Below, piece by piece: positions 40,263 through 49,750 of a stretch of 64,000 nt of DNA (positions are counted from its first letter, which is position 1; each line of letters opens with the position of its first letter). This DNA comes from Acidobacteriaceae bacterium (GTDB taxonomy: Bacteria > Acidobacteriota > Terriglobia > Terriglobales > Acidobacteriaceae). A program made the position numbers and the translations under genes. The stretch covers positions 1-64,000 of the forward strand of contig JAOAPN010000009.1 in the NCBI GenBank assembly GCA_025462885.1, read 5' to 3'. The notes below the pieces were generated by a model. That model was not told where the DNA came from. It did not search any database and was given only the letters and a program-made list of their open reading frames with translations.

Positions 40263-41917
40263 CACGAGCCTTGAAGTTTTTCCTTGGAGCTACTTTTTGT
40301 GTGGCGAGCAGTTTTGCATCGGGCCAGAGTCTGGATCCAGCCCAACTTCTGAAGCCGGATACCGGCTCCTGGCCGACGTATTCGGGCGACTACTCGGGGC
40401 GCCGTTACAGCACTCTGAACCAGATCAACCAATCGAATGTGAAGAACCTTTCCCTGGCGTTTGTGTCGCGTCTGCAGACTGGCCCCCAGGGCGGTCCGGG
40501 CGCACCCCCGACGATCGTTGGAGGCGAGGGCAAAGCCGAATTCAATACGCCTGCGAGCGTCAAAGGCGCAATCCTGCAGATCGATGGCGTTCTCTACGTC
40601 TCCACACCGGACAATGCCTGGGCCCTCGATGCCCATGACGGCCACGAGATCTGGCACTACTACTGGCGCACCAAGGGTGGCACCCACATTGGCAATCGCG
40701 GTATGGCGATGTGGAAGAACTGGGTCTACATGGAGACGCCGGATAACTATCTGATCTGTCTGGACGCGAAGACGGGCAAGGAGAAGTGGCACAAAGAGAT
40801 TGCCAGCTTCGCAGAGCAGTACTTCTCCACGATGGCTCCGATCGTCGTTGGCAACCACCTGTTAGTCGGCACCGGGGACGACCTCGACGAGCCGGGACTA
40901 CTGCAGTCCTACGACCCGGAGACAGGCGACGTGCAGTGGAAGTTCTACACCGTGCCGATGAAGGCGGGCGATCCCGGGCTTGATACCTGGTTGAATGTGG
41001 ACGCCGCCTCGCATGGCGGCGGCAATGTCTGGGTGCCGGGTTCGTACGATCCTGAGACGCATCTTTATATCTTTGGTACCGGGAACCCGAGTGCCGCTTA
41101 TACATCGCAGAAGCGTGGTCCGGGGGCAAACCTCTATACCTGCTCCATCGTCGCGGTCAATGTAGAGACAGGGAAGATGGTCTGGTACTACCAGAATTCC
41201 CCACACGATACGCATGACTATGACTCGGCGCAAACACCGATTCTGATCAACGGAACCTTCAATGGAAAGCCGCGCAAGTTGGTGATCAACGGAGCCCGGA
41301 ACGGCTACTTTTTCACTCTGGATGCCTTGACCGGAGAGCATCTGGTAACAGGCAAGATGTCCAACACGGTGAACTGGGCGGCCGACACCTACGATAAGAA
41401 CGGTGCGCCGGTAAGAATTCCTGAGAAGGATTTCGACCTAGCAGGTGCATTGGTTTCGCCGGGCAACCAGGGCATCACCAACTGGATGCCTCCTGCTTAT
41501 AGTCCGGATACCGGTTTTATGTATGTTCCGACGACGGACAGCTACGCGATGTACTACCTGACGACCACCGATCCACGCGGCTCGATGGGGCTGGGGGGCA
41601 AAGATGAGCAGAGCCTGGGCAGCATGGGCAGTTTCATTACGGCCATCGACTATAAGACAGGTAAGGTTGCGTGGCAGCACCGCTTTGCGGGAATCGCAAA
41701 CTACGGTGTACAACCCGGACTGCTGACCACTGCAGGCAAGCTGCTCTTTGCGGGAGACCCGGGTGGCAACTTCGTCGCGTACGATGTCGCGACGGGCAAT
41801 CCGCTGTGGCATGCAAAAATCGGCGTTACCAATGCACCCGAGACGTACACGCTGGATGGCCATCAGTATGTGTTGGTCGGAGCGGGAGATTCGTTGTTCG
41901 CCTTCCGACTTAATTAG
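40259..41917 (+). CDS. PQQ-dependent dehydrogenase (quinoprotein)
   Basis: 552 aa with a signal peptide (FFLGATFCVASSFASG). Eight-bladed propeller: entry WPTYSGDYSGRRYSTLNQIN, tryptophan docking repeats (DAHDGHEIWHYYW, DAKTGKEKWHKEI, DPETGDVQWKFYT, NVETGKMVWYYQN, DYKTGKVAWQHR, DVATGNPLWHAK), the GTGNPS calcium/PQQ segment and DTHDYDSAQTPIL with the presumed catalytic Asp. It lacks its own haem domain and the adjacent Cys-Cys ring of many alcohol dehydrogenases. It oxidises an alcohol or sugar in the periplasm and passes electrons to the coupled cytochrome c. Substrate not readable from sequence. Confidence 0.92.
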   Translation: MTRALKFFLGATFCVASSFASGQSLDPAQLLKPDTGSWPTYSGDYSGRRYSTLNQINQSNVKNLSLAFVSRLQTGPQGGPGAPPTIVGGEGKAEFNTPASVKGAILQIDGVLYVSTPDNAWALDAHDGHEIWHYYWRTKGGTHIGNRGMAMWKNWVYMETPDNYLICLDAKTGKEKWHKEIASFAEQYFSTMAPIVVGNHLLVGTGDDLDEPGLLQSYDPETGDVQWKFYTVPMKAGDPGLDTWLNVDAASHGGGNVWVPGSYDPETHLYIFGTGNPSAAYTSQKRGPGANLYTCSIVAVNVETGKMVWYYQNSPHDTHDYDSAQTPILINGTFNGKPRKLVINGARNGYFFTLDALTGEHLVTGKMSNTVNWAADTYDKNGAPVRIPEKDFDLAGALVSPGNQGITNWMPPAYSPDTGFMYVPTTDSYAMYYLTTTDPRGSMGLGGKDEQSLGSMGSFITAIDYKTGKVAWQHRFAGIANYGVQPGLLTTAGKLLFAGDPGGNFVAYDVATGNPLWHAKIGVTNAPETYTLDGHQYVLVGAGDSLFAFRLN

Positions 41918-41965
41918 CACGCGCTTCATTCCAACAATTTTTCTGCAGATATATCGGGAGCACGG

Positions 41966-42973
41966 ATGACTTACTCAAGGCGACACTTTGGCAAGTTGGC
42001 CGCAATATCTCTTCCTGTTGCAACCGCCATTCTCTCGAATCCACGTCTTCTATTTGCGGAGCCGAAACCGAACTCACGATTCGGCGGCGTTCTGGTGGGA
42101 GTTATTACTCCGTACAGCTATCACGGCATGCCGAACGACGCTGAGTCGCTGCTGAAGTTCATGATCAAGGACAACATCAGTGGGACGGAGATGCAGTCTC
42201 CGCCTGTGGAAGAGTACGCGGGCGCTCCGAAGGCACCCCCATTCGGAGGAATGCGTCCGACGCGCCCGGTCCTCGGCATTGGGGTAGGCGAGGCACGACC
42301 TAAGCCTACTCCCGAGCAGATCGCAGCTCAAAAAGCACGTGCCGAGGAGATGTCGAAGTGGCGACTTGCGGCACCGATGACCAGGTTCGTTGCGCTTCGC
42401 AAGATGTACAACGATGCTGGCGTCGATATCTATGGCTTCAAGTTACAGCTCACACTTGATATGGCGGACGCGGAGTATGACTACGCCTTCAATGTCGCCA
42501 AGGCGCTGGGCGCAAATCAATTGACGATGGAGCTGCCCGAAGACAGTAATGTGACCAGGCGAGTCGGCGGGTTCGCGGCCAAACATAAGGTGATGGTCGG
42601 CTATCACGCGCACCTGCAGGCGCTCCCGACAACGTGGGATGAGGCGTTGGCACAATCCGCGTACAACGGCATCAATCTGGATATCGGTCACTACACGGCC
42701 GCAGGCAATCATGATGTGCTGGACTTTATCCAGAAGAACCACACTCGCATCACGAGCATGCATTTGAAGGATCGCAAGTTCAAAGAGAACGGTGGGGCAA
42801 ACATGCCGTGGGGCCAGGGAGACACTCCCATCAAAGAAGCCCTCCAATTGATGAAGAAACAGGGATACAAATTTCCAGCGACGATCGAGCTGGAATACGC
42901 TCCACCTGAAGGTTCTGACAGTGAGAAGGAGATTGTAAAGTGCCTGGCTTATGCGAAGTCGGCACTGGTATAG
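41966..42973 (+). CDS. Tat-exported sugar isomerase/epimerase-like TIM-barrel protein
   Basis: 335 aa, GGGAG before the ATG. The start MTYSRRHFGKLAAISLPVAT is a twin-arginine signal (SRRHFGK), so it is probably folded with its metal before export. The body is an AP-endonuclease-2/xylose-isomerase-like barrel: MELPEDSNVTRRVG, GYHAHLQ, NLDIGHYTAAGNHD, SMHLKDRK and ATIELEY supply the usual metal-binding Glu, Asp and His set. It starts 48 bp after the PQQ dehydrogenase. In other bacteria such barrels act on 3-keto-sugars or as epimerases; which applies here is open. Confidence 0.85.
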   Translation: MTYSRRHFGKLAAISLPVATAILSNPRLLFAEPKPNSRFGGVLVGVITPYSYHGMPNDAESLLKFMIKDNISGTEMQSPPVEEYAGAPKAPPFGGMRPTRPVLGIGVGEARPKPTPEQIAAQKARAEEMSKWRLAAPMTRFVALRKMYNDAGVDIYGFKLQLTLDMADAEYDYAFNVAKALGANQLTMELPEDSNVTRRVGGFAAKHKVMVGYHAHLQALPTTWDEALAQSAYNGINLDIGHYTAAGNHDVLDFIQKNHTRITSMHLKDRKFKENGGANMPWGQGDTPIKEALQLMKKQGYKFPATIELEYAPPEGSDSEKEIVKCLAYAKSALV

Positions 42974-43042
42974 CCGCGCTAAAGAATTTCACTGCGGAAA
43001 ATTGAGAGAGGTAAGAGTGTGAAGAGAAGTGGAATGAGATCC

Positions 43043-43073
43043 TGGTGTTACCCGAAGCGAACTGGTAATACCC
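43043..43073. promoter_or_regulatory. candidate operator, TGGT-N3-ACCC direct pair
   Basis: TGGTGTTACCC at 43043 and TGGTAATACCC at 43063 repeat at a 20-bp interval, two helical turns, about 300 bp upstream of the MFS permease. TGGTnnTACC half-site pairs are typical of GntR(FadR)-type sugar-acid regulators. No such regulator is encoded in this window, so this is a guess from pattern. Confidence 0.35.
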
Positions 43074-43266
43074 ATCTACCTGCTGGTCTCCAGGAAAGCT
43101 GAGTGATGCCTTCCGTAACGTCATCAGCGACGTCTATGATTGTGTTCGCACCGCGATTGGGTTCGCCCGGCGTAAGCCAGCGCCGCTCAGTACCTTTTCG
43201 ACGCGCAAGGTACCTGTTGCATTATTGAGGCAGTGCTGAAGGCGGCGGTGTCTGGCAAGAGGTGGA

Positions 43267-43317
43267 CTGCTCCAGTGAGCAGTGAAGTCCAGTGAGTAGT
43301 GAAGCGATCTGGAGCAG
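43267..43317. repeat. tandem 17-bp repeat inside an inverted repeat, upstream of the MFS gene
   Basis: TCCAGTGAGCAGTGAAG (43271-43287) and TCCAGTGAGTAGTGAAG (43288-43304) are adjacent with one difference, flanked by CTGCTCCAG (43267) and CTGGAGCAG (43309). The 398-bp gap from 42974 to 43371 shows no gene besides this and the operator-like pair. Confidence 0.55.
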
Positions 43318-43371
43318 CAGGAAGTTTGGTACGGCAAATAGCACCAGCGCACTTTGGGGAAGAGGGTATTG

Positions 43372-44628
43372 ATGAAGCTGCAGATGAGAGCGCGACTCAG
43401 CGGGATGATGTTTCTGGAATATTTCATCTGGGGAGCATGGTATGTGACGCTTGGCACCTGGCTCGCCGGCCCGTTGCACTTTACGGGTCAGCAGATTGGC
43501 CTTGCGGCTGGGGCTACGTCGGTGGGAGCGATCCTGGCTCCGTTCTTCGTTGGGCTGGTCGTAGACCGTTTCTTTGCAACGCAGAAGGTTCTCGCTCTCC
43601 TGCACGTTCTCGGAGCGGCATTGCTGTTCGTTGCCTCCTCGCAGAGCTCCTTCACGGTCTTCTACTCGCTGATTCTGCTCTATTGCTTCTGCTTCATGCC
43701 GACACTGGCGCTGACGAACTCGCTCGCCTTCCGCCAGATGCAGGATCCGAAAGAGGAGTTTGGTGCGATCCGTGTCCTTGGATCGGGTGGCTGGATCGTA
43801 GCGGGATTGCTAATCGGGAAGCTGGGCCTCGAGGCGACTGCAATGCCGATGCGGCTGGCTGCGCTCTCCTCGCTGGTAATGGGTTTGTACTGCCTTACGC
43901 TGCCATCGACGCCGCCGCTTGGAAGTCGCACAGAACGAGTATCAGTCAGTAGCATCTTTCCTCACGAGGCGGTCGCTCTGTTGAAAGAACGGTCGATGTT
44001 GATCTTTGTCATCGCCTCCTTCTTTATCTGCATTCCTCTGCAGTTCTATTACGCCTTCACAAATCTCTTTTTGAACCAGGTTGGAGTTCAGAACGCTGCC
44101 GGCAAGATGACCGGCGGCCAGATGTCGGAACTGTTCTGCATGGTACTGATTCCCTGGTTCTTCCGTCGCCTGGGCGTGAAATATATGCTGGTCGCCGGAA
44201 TGGGAGCCTGGGTGGTCCGCTATCTCTTCTTCGCCTACGGCAACCCGACGGACGGCATGTGGATGCTGTGGGGAGGTATCCTGCTGCATGGAATCTGCTA
44301 CGACTTCTTCTTCGTGACCGGTCAGATTTATATCGATCAGAAGGCCGATGCCGGATCACGCGCGGCTGCACAGGGATTGATCACCTTCATCACCTATGGT
44401 TTGGGAATGTTTGTCGGTTCGTGGCTTTCAGGGTTTGTCGTGGATCATTACACCCTTCAAGAAGCGCAGGGTGCTGTGACGTACCAGTGGAAGTCGATCT
44501 GGCTGTTCTCAGCCATCGTGTCCGCGCTGGTGATGCTCTTCTTCCTGTTCACCTTCTCTGAGAAGCAGAAGCGGGCGACGCTGTCTTCCGCAGACGAGGT
44601 CGAGCTCAACAGCGCTCTCCCGCAGTAG
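43372..44628 (+). CDS. MFS permease, NupG-like nucleoside:H+ symporter family
   Basis: 418 aa from the ATG at 43372, with GAAGAGGG before it. Twelve membrane helices. Family marks: MFLEYFIWGAWYVTLGTWLA at the start, FVGLVVDRFFATQKVLALLH, CFMPTLALTNSLAFRQM, and GICYDFFFVTGQIYIDQKA with SRAAAQGLI. These resemble NupG/XapB, but in acidobacterial and Bacteroidetes catabolic clusters this family often sits with sugar-oxidising genes, so a sugar or glycoside substrate is as likely as a nucleoside. Between the two isomerase-like genes. Confidence 0.88.
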   Translation: MKLQMRARLSGMMFLEYFIWGAWYVTLGTWLAGPLHFTGQQIGLAAGATSVGAILAPFFVGLVVDRFFATQKVLALLHVLGAALLFVASSQSSFTVFYSLILLYCFCFMPTLALTNSLAFRQMQDPKEEFGAIRVLGSGGWIVAGLLIGKLGLEATAMPMRLAALSSLVMGLYCLTLPSTPPLGSRTERVSVSSIFPHEAVALLKERSMLIFVIASFFICIPLQFYYAFTNLFLNQVGVQNAAGKMTGGQMSELFCMVLIPWFFRRLGVKYMLVAGMGAWVVRYLFFAYGNPTDGMWMLWGGILLHGICYDFFFVTGQIYIDQKADAGSRAAAQGLITFITYGLGMFVGSWLSGFVVDHYTLQEAQGAVTYQWKSIWLFSAIVSALVMLFFLFTFSEKQKRATLSSADEVELNSALPQ

Positions 44629-44705
44629 TTTTCAAGTCAAAGGTACGTCAACTCAATCTTTCTGAACTACAACCAGGCCGTGCGATTTTAGCGAAGGAGA
44701 ATCAC

Positions 44706-45635
44706 ATGCAAGTTCACACCCGTAGAGAATTCCTGGTCGCCTCCCGAAATATCGGGCTGGCTGCCGCAGCCACTGCCGTGCTTCCGCGGATCGCATGGGG
44801 TGAGGCCATGGGCCTTCCTCCCGGCATCCAGCTCTATACCGTTCGCGAAGACCTTCCGAAGGATACGCCCGGTACTCTCAAGCAGCTCCACGACATTGGC
44901 TTCCGAGAGGTGGAGACGGCTGGCTTCGGCAAGTACAGTGTGAAGGAATTTCGTGCGCTGATCGATGATGCAGGACTCAAGGTTCCCAGTGCCCATCTCA
45001 ATCTGAATGCCCCCGACCTGGGTCCCGTGTTCGACGACGCGCATACGCTCGGCGCGCACTTTGCAACCAGCTCAAGCCTGGCAACAGGCAACATGCCGCG
45101 TCGCCCCGCCGGTACTCCGGGACCACGGCCTGCGATGGCTCCGCTTGGCCTCGAGGGCTTTACCAAGTTGGCCGCGCAGATGAACGATATCGGCGCGAAG
45201 GCGAAGGCTGCAGGACTTCAGTATGCCTACCATAACCACAACTACGAGTTCGAAAAGATGCCGGACGGAAGCTTTGGTTATGACGTACTCGTCAAAAACA
45301 CAGATAAAGAACTGGTCAAGTTCGAGATTGACTGTGGCTGGATGTGCGCCGGCGGAGCCGATCCCATCCAGTACTTCCAGAAGTATCCCGGCCGCTTCAA
45401 GATGATTCACGTAAAGGAATTCCAGCCGTTGGCCCATCCAGTTACCAGTCTGGGCGGACCAGAGCGCCCGAAAGGCACGGACCTTGGAGGTGGCTTCATC
45501 GATTACAAGCCGATCTTCGCAGCCGGTAAGAAGGCAGGAATCGAGCATGCTTTCTCGGAGCAGGAAGACCCCTTCCCCGTGTCGCAGATGGCGTCGGCGA
45601 AGGTTGCGTACGCCTTTCTAAAGGCATCTTCGTAG
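44706..45635 (+). CDS. exported sugar isomerase/epimerase-like TIM-barrel protein
   Basis: 309 aa, AAGGAG before the ATG. The N-terminus has a Tat-like signal (TRREFLVASRNIGLAAAATA). The barrel has PPGIQLYTVREDLPKDTP, VPSAHLNLNAPD, YHNHNYEF, EIDCGWMCAGGADP, MIHVKEF and EHAFSEQED, with metal-ligand Glu, Asp and His in the expected places. It is a different subfamily from the protein at 41966-42973. Next to the MFS permease and ahead of a clear terminator. Probably acts on a sugar or cyclitol in the periplasm. Confidence 0.87.
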   Translation: MQVHTRREFLVASRNIGLAAAATAVLPRIAWGEAMGLPPGIQLYTVREDLPKDTPGTLKQLHDIGFREVETAGFGKYSVKEFRALIDDAGLKVPSAHLNLNAPDLGPVFDDAHTLGAHFATSSSLATGNMPRRPAGTPGPRPAMAPLGLEGFTKLAAQMNDIGAKAKAAGLQYAYHNHNYEFEKMPDGSFGYDVLVKNTDKELVKFEIDCGWMCAGGADPIQYFQKYPGRFKMIHVKEFQPLAHPVTSLGGPERPKGTDLGGGFIDYKPIFAAGKKAGIEHAFSEQEDPFPVSQMASAKVAYAFLKASS

Positions 45636-45670
45636 AGACCCGTAGTCATTTTTGTAACTCGGTTCGAGCA

Positions 45671-45720
45671 AATCCCTGCACGTCGCGCTTTCTGAAAGCC
45701 GCGATATGCAGGGATTTTTG
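45671..45720 (+). terminator. rho-independent terminator
   Basis: AATCCCTGCA (45671) pairs with TGCAGGGATT (45707). An inner stem CGCGCTTT/AAAGCCGCG sits inside and TTTTTG follows. It ends the transcript of the isomerase gene at 44706-45635. Confidence 0.8.
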
Positions 45721-45925
45721 CGTCTTGGATAAGAAATAAAGCAGCGATCCCTGGGCCGGCACCGGTCGATAAGGATCTCAGGTTTCAAGAGAGCAGCACT
45801 CCCGCGAACAGCCATCTCACGGGGCACTGGCATAGCAACGGGTCAGCGAGCGACTGGATATCTCTTGTCGATTCGAGGGTTTGTTGGCTGAGGTTCGAGG
45901 TTAAATTCCATCCTTCTAGTGTCTG

Positions 45926-45939
45926 TTTGGTTGACCAAA
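45926..45939. promoter_or_regulatory. candidate operator palindrome upstream of the TonB receptor
   Basis: TTTGGTTGACCAAA has 6-bp perfect arms around TG. It lies 264 bp upstream of the receptor start, in the 567-bp gap from 45636 to 46202, which also holds the terminator at 45671 but no gene. LacI- or GntR-type repressors bind sites of this form; the actual binder is not known. Confidence 0.35.
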
Positions 45940-46202
45940 GCCGAAAGACCGCAACCCTAAGGTCAACCACATTACTAAATAGTGATTGACGGAGAAGGAG
46001 TTGTAGGAGCAGACTTCTCCCCGCATTCAAAACACTGAGGCAACCGAACCGCGAGACCATAGCACCCTAGCGATGCCGCCGGGCCGGACTTCTTTCGATT
46101 TGCTCTCCATGAGCAACGCTCATGCGGGTGCGAATCGAAAGGTACGGGCCAAGCTGACTGTCCGAACGATGCGGCACTACGAAAACTACAGGAGAACGAC
46201 CC

Positions 46203-49200
46203 ATGACAGCAGTCAGCACAGAACGAGCGATACGACTCACACGCAAATTCAGAAACGCAGCACTTTATGTAGCACTTTCAATCCCCGGTATCTTGGTCCT
46301 TTCTCTAGCAACGTCTGCCTTCGCGCAGGATACGACCGCCACCGTAGTCGGCGTTGTAACCGATACCACAGGCGCAATTGTAGTGGGGGCGAAGGTCACT
46401 ATCCTCAACGCCGCTACCAACACCACCCGCACGACTGTCACCGACAACTCCGGCCAATATTCGGTCCCGTCGCTTCCGCCAGGCACTTATACGGTCAGCA
46501 TTGAAATGAGCGGTTTCAAAGGCCAGCGCACCACCGGGGTTGTCCTCGAAGCGGGACAGGTACAGCGACTCGAGTTCAATGTAACTCCCGGACAGGTCAG
46601 TGAAACAGTCACCGTCGAAACCTCGCAGGGCGGCGCGCAGCTTCAGACGGAGAACGGTGTCGTCGGAGAGGTGATCGATGCCAAGAAGATCGTCGACCTT
46701 CCTCTAAACGGGCGTAACTTTGTGCAGCTTGCGCAGCTTATCCCGGGCGTCAATCCCGGTACGGCGGGTTCGATCACAGTGCGCCGCGCGCGCGGCTCGG
46801 TGGGAACTTCGGACGCTTCCGGCGGGTCGACTGCGATCCAGGTGAATGGACAGCGGGATACGCAGAACCGGTACTCGATCGACGGTATCGAGGCGATGGA
46901 TTACGACGCCATGACGTTCAGCTTCTCTCCATCGATCGACGCGATCTCGCAGTTTCGCGTCGACACCAGTTCCAGCGGTGCGGATGCCGGGGCAGCGGCC
47001 GGTGCAAACGTGAATCAGATCATCAAGTCCGGAACCAATGCCTTCCACGGAACGCTGTGGGAGTTCAACCGGAACAACGCCTTCACCCAGACTTACGACG
47101 CACTTGCGGGGAAAGATGCGAAGTCGCCTCGGCTCAATCGCAACCAATTTGGTGCGAACATTGGCGGCCCTGTCTGGATTCCTCATATCTATAACGGTCG
47201 CGACAAGACGTTCTTCTTCTTCAACTGGGAGTCCGGATATGGGCTGAGCGGTGCCAATCCGCAGTTTGCCTTTGTTCCTACTGCTGCCATCCGTACCGGC
47301 AATGTTGCCGGCCTCAATGTCAAGGATCCGCTGACAGGTCTGGCATTTCCCAATGACCAGATCCCCCAGGCCCGTCTCAGCAAACCGGCACAGATCCTGT
47401 TGAGCTATACGCCTGCCCCTAACTCAGTTGCGTCCAGCTTCAACTACACCACCACGCCGATCAACACTCTTAGCTTTCAATACGATTACATCGTGCGGCT
47501 AGATCATACGATCGGTCATCACGACACAATCAGTGGCCACTACATTGCCGATCAAACGTACCTGAACGGTGGCGCCTTCTGGGGCAACGATCAGGACAAC
47601 AATGACGCCCACACCCATAACTACTCGGTCTCGGAGACGCACGTATTTTCGCCCTCACTAGTGAACGAGTTCCGCTATGGGCATCAGAAGTTCGAGGAGT
47701 TCGAGAAGTTCGGAACCACGGGCAATGCGAACTTTGACGTTGCGAATAAGATGGGCATCCCCTTTGCATCGTCCGACCCAAAGTTTTTTGGACCGCCGAA
47801 CGTGACGATCTCCGGACCTGACGGTGTGTTCCGCACCTTCAACCTGCAGCGTACGATTGGACCGCGCGATCGGAATAACACGATCAACCAGTTTGTTGAC
47901 CAGGTGTCGTATCAGCGTGGAAAGCACTTCATGAAATTTGCGGTCGACATCGGTCTTCGTACCGACTTCTTCAGCCAGGCCCGCGATCCACGTGGCGCGT
48001 TTACTTTTGATGGACGCTACTCCGGTTCCGCGCAGGCAGACTTTATGCTGGGCTATGTTGCCGGGGACAGCATCAACCCGGCCGTAACGCGTACCCAGAT
48101 CTCAAGTCCGATTCAGGGCTATTCGTTTCAGGACAACTGGAACATTACGCGCAACCTGACCCTCAACCTTGGTATTCGCTACGACCATTTCGCAACCTGG
48201 AAGCAGGATGATGACAAGTTCGCGGATATCTTCATCGCAGCGAACGGGATCAACCCTGGCTCCATCATGACGCCGGCCACATCGCCCTACGGACGCGGTC
48301 TGATTCAGACTCCGACGAAGGACATCGCTCCGCGCGTCGGATTTGCGTGGCAGCCGCTGGGAATGAACAAAATGGTGGTGCGCGGCGGTTACGGGCTCTA
48401 CTACACGCCTGAGATCTCCAACGCACCGTTCTCGATGGCGGAGGGCGCACAGGCGCAGAGCGGAGCGTCTCTAACCGGAAGTCTGAAGGGCCAACTGCCG
48501 AACATCAACTTCGATAATCCGTTTCCAGGAGTTGCAACCGGTGGACCTCTTACCTATCCTTTCGCCAACGCGCTGGACCAGAACATGCAGGACCAGCAGA
48601 CCATGCAGTACAACTTGATCATCCAAACGCAGCTTCCCGCCAAGGTCTCGGCTGAGATCGGCTATGTTGGAGCGAAGGGCACTCACAACTTCATCTCTTA
48701 TACAGACATCAACATTCCAACCCCTGTGGACCCTGCTACGCCGGGTCTGGCATCCATCGTCAACCGCAGGCCCAACCAAACGTTTCGTCGCGCCGTCTCG
48801 GGAGATTTTTCACGTGGCACCTCGCAGTACAACGCACTTCAGACCAAGCTGGAACGCCGGGTTGGCACGGGCCTTACCTTCCTCGTCGCCTATACGTGGT
48901 CGAAGTCTATCTCTGGTCCGGGAGATGTCGGTGGCATTGTGGGTGGCGGATTCTTCGGCGCCCAGGGCATCAACATCTATAACCCGAAGTTGGATCGCTC
49001 TATCTCGGTCTTCAACATTCCGCATCGTTTCGTAGGGACGGTTCTGTATGATCTTCCGTTCTTCAAGAATACGAACGGCTTCAAGAAGCTGCTGCTGGAT
49101 GGCTTCCAGGTCTCGACCATCGTTACGGCTCAGTCTGGTCTTGCCGCAGCTGCGACGAACACGGTGGACACCACGGGAACAGGCGTCAACTCACGTCCTG

Positions 49201-49562
49201 ACCTGGTTCCGGGACAGACGGCGAATCTGGCTGGGAGCCATACCTACCAGCGCTGGTTCAACACGGCGGCATTTGCCCAGGCTTCTCCGGGACAGTTCGG
49301 TACGTCGCCTCGAACCAATGCAGTGCAGCTACCGGGTCTGGTCAATGACGACTTCTCTGTGACCAAAGGGCTCAAATTTGGAGAGGGGCGCAATCTGCAG
49401 ATCCGCGCTGACTTCTTCAACACTTTCAAGCACTACAACCCAGACCCCCAGACGGTCGGACTGGCCCTCAACTCCAAGAGCACCTTCGGCGTAGTAGCCG
49501 GTGGAACTTCAGGAGGATTCGCTACCCGAGTCATTCAGCTTGCAGCGAAGTTTTACTTCTAA
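46203..49562 (+). CDS. Oar-like TonB-dependent outer-membrane receptor
   Basis: 1119 aa, AGGAGA before the ATG. After a signal sequence comes a carboxypeptidase-regulatory (CarboxypepD_reg) domain, about residues 40-125 (ATVVGVVTDTTGAIVVGAKV, SVPSLPPGTYTVSIEMSGFK). The plug follows (DLPLNGRNFVQLAQLIPGVN, RYSIDGIEAMDY), then a large barrel with many GRNL- and Y/F-ending strands, finishing VIQLAAKFYF with terminal Phe. This is the acidobacterial Oar family that imports oligosaccharides or peptides. Directly after the sugar-oxidation genes on the same strand, it probably brings in their substrate. Confidence 0.93.
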   Translation: MTAVSTERAIRLTRKFRNAALYVALSIPGILVLSLATSAFAQDTTATVVGVVTDTTGAIVVGAKVTILNAATNTTRTTVTDNSGQYSVPSLPPGTYTVSIEMSGFKGQRTTGVVLEAGQVQRLEFNVTPGQVSETVTVETSQGGAQLQTENGVVGEVIDAKKIVDLPLNGRNFVQLAQLIPGVNPGTAGSITVRRARGSVGTSDASGGSTAIQVNGQRDTQNRYSIDGIEAMDYDAMTFSFSPSIDAISQFRVDTSSSGADAGAAAGANVNQIIKSGTNAFHGTLWEFNRNNAFTQTYDALAGKDAKSPRLNRNQFGANIGGPVWIPHIYNGRDKTFFFFNWESGYGLSGANPQFAFVPTAAIRTGNVAGLNVKDPLTGLAFPNDQIPQARLSKPAQILLSYTPAPNSVASSFNYTTTPINTLSFQYDYIVRLDHTIGHHDTISGHYIADQTYLNGGAFWGNDQDNNDAHTHNYSVSETHVFSPSLVNEFRYGHQKFEEFEKFGTTGNANFDVANKMGIPFASSDPKFFGPPNVTISGPDGVFRTFNLQRTIGPRDRNNTINQFVDQVSYQRGKHFMKFAVDIGLRTDFFSQARDPRGAFTFDGRYSGSAQADFMLGYVAGDSINPAVTRTQISSPIQGYSFQDNWNITRNLTLNLGIRYDHFATWKQDDDKFADIFIAANGINPGSIMTPATSPYGRGLIQTPTKDIAPRVGFAWQPLGMNKMVVRGGYGLYYTPEISNAPFSMAEGAQAQSGASLTGSLKGQLPNINFDNPFPGVATGGPLTYPFANALDQNMQDQQTMQYNLIIQTQLPAKVSAEIGYVGAKGTHNFISYTDINIPTPVDPATPGLASIVNRRPNQTFRRAVSGDFSRGTSQYNALQTKLERRVGTGLTFLVAYTWSKSISGPGDVGGIVGGGFFGAQGINIYNPKLDRSISVFNIPHRFVGTVLYDLPFFKNTNGFKKLLLDGFQVSTIVTAQSGLAAAATNTVDTTGTGVNSRPDLVPGQTANLAGSHTYQRWFNTAAFAQASPGQFGTSPRTNAVQLPGLVNDDFSVTKGLKFGEGRNLQIRADFFNTFKHYNPDPQTVGLALNSKSTFGVVAGGTSGGFATRVIQLAAKFYF

Positions 49563-49582
49563 CTGAAAGCGATGGATAGAGT

Positions 49583-49618
49583 CCCGATCTCCGAACGACG
49601 GAGGTCGGGATTTTTTTT
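49583..49618 (+). terminator. rho-independent terminator after the TonB receptor
   Basis: CCCGATCTCCG (49583-49593), loop AACGA, CGGAGGTCGGG (49599-49609), then eight T. One G-T pair in an 11-bp stem. Confidence 0.9.
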
Positions 49619-49750
49619 GCCGCGCTGCGATCCGATCATGAACGGGTCCAGCGAGGCCGTGAACTCTGCTAATATCCGTTGGAATAGATGCACGAAGTCC
49701 TCACCGTCGTACGGGCCCCTTCATCAGTAATTTGAAACGGAGGCAATCGA

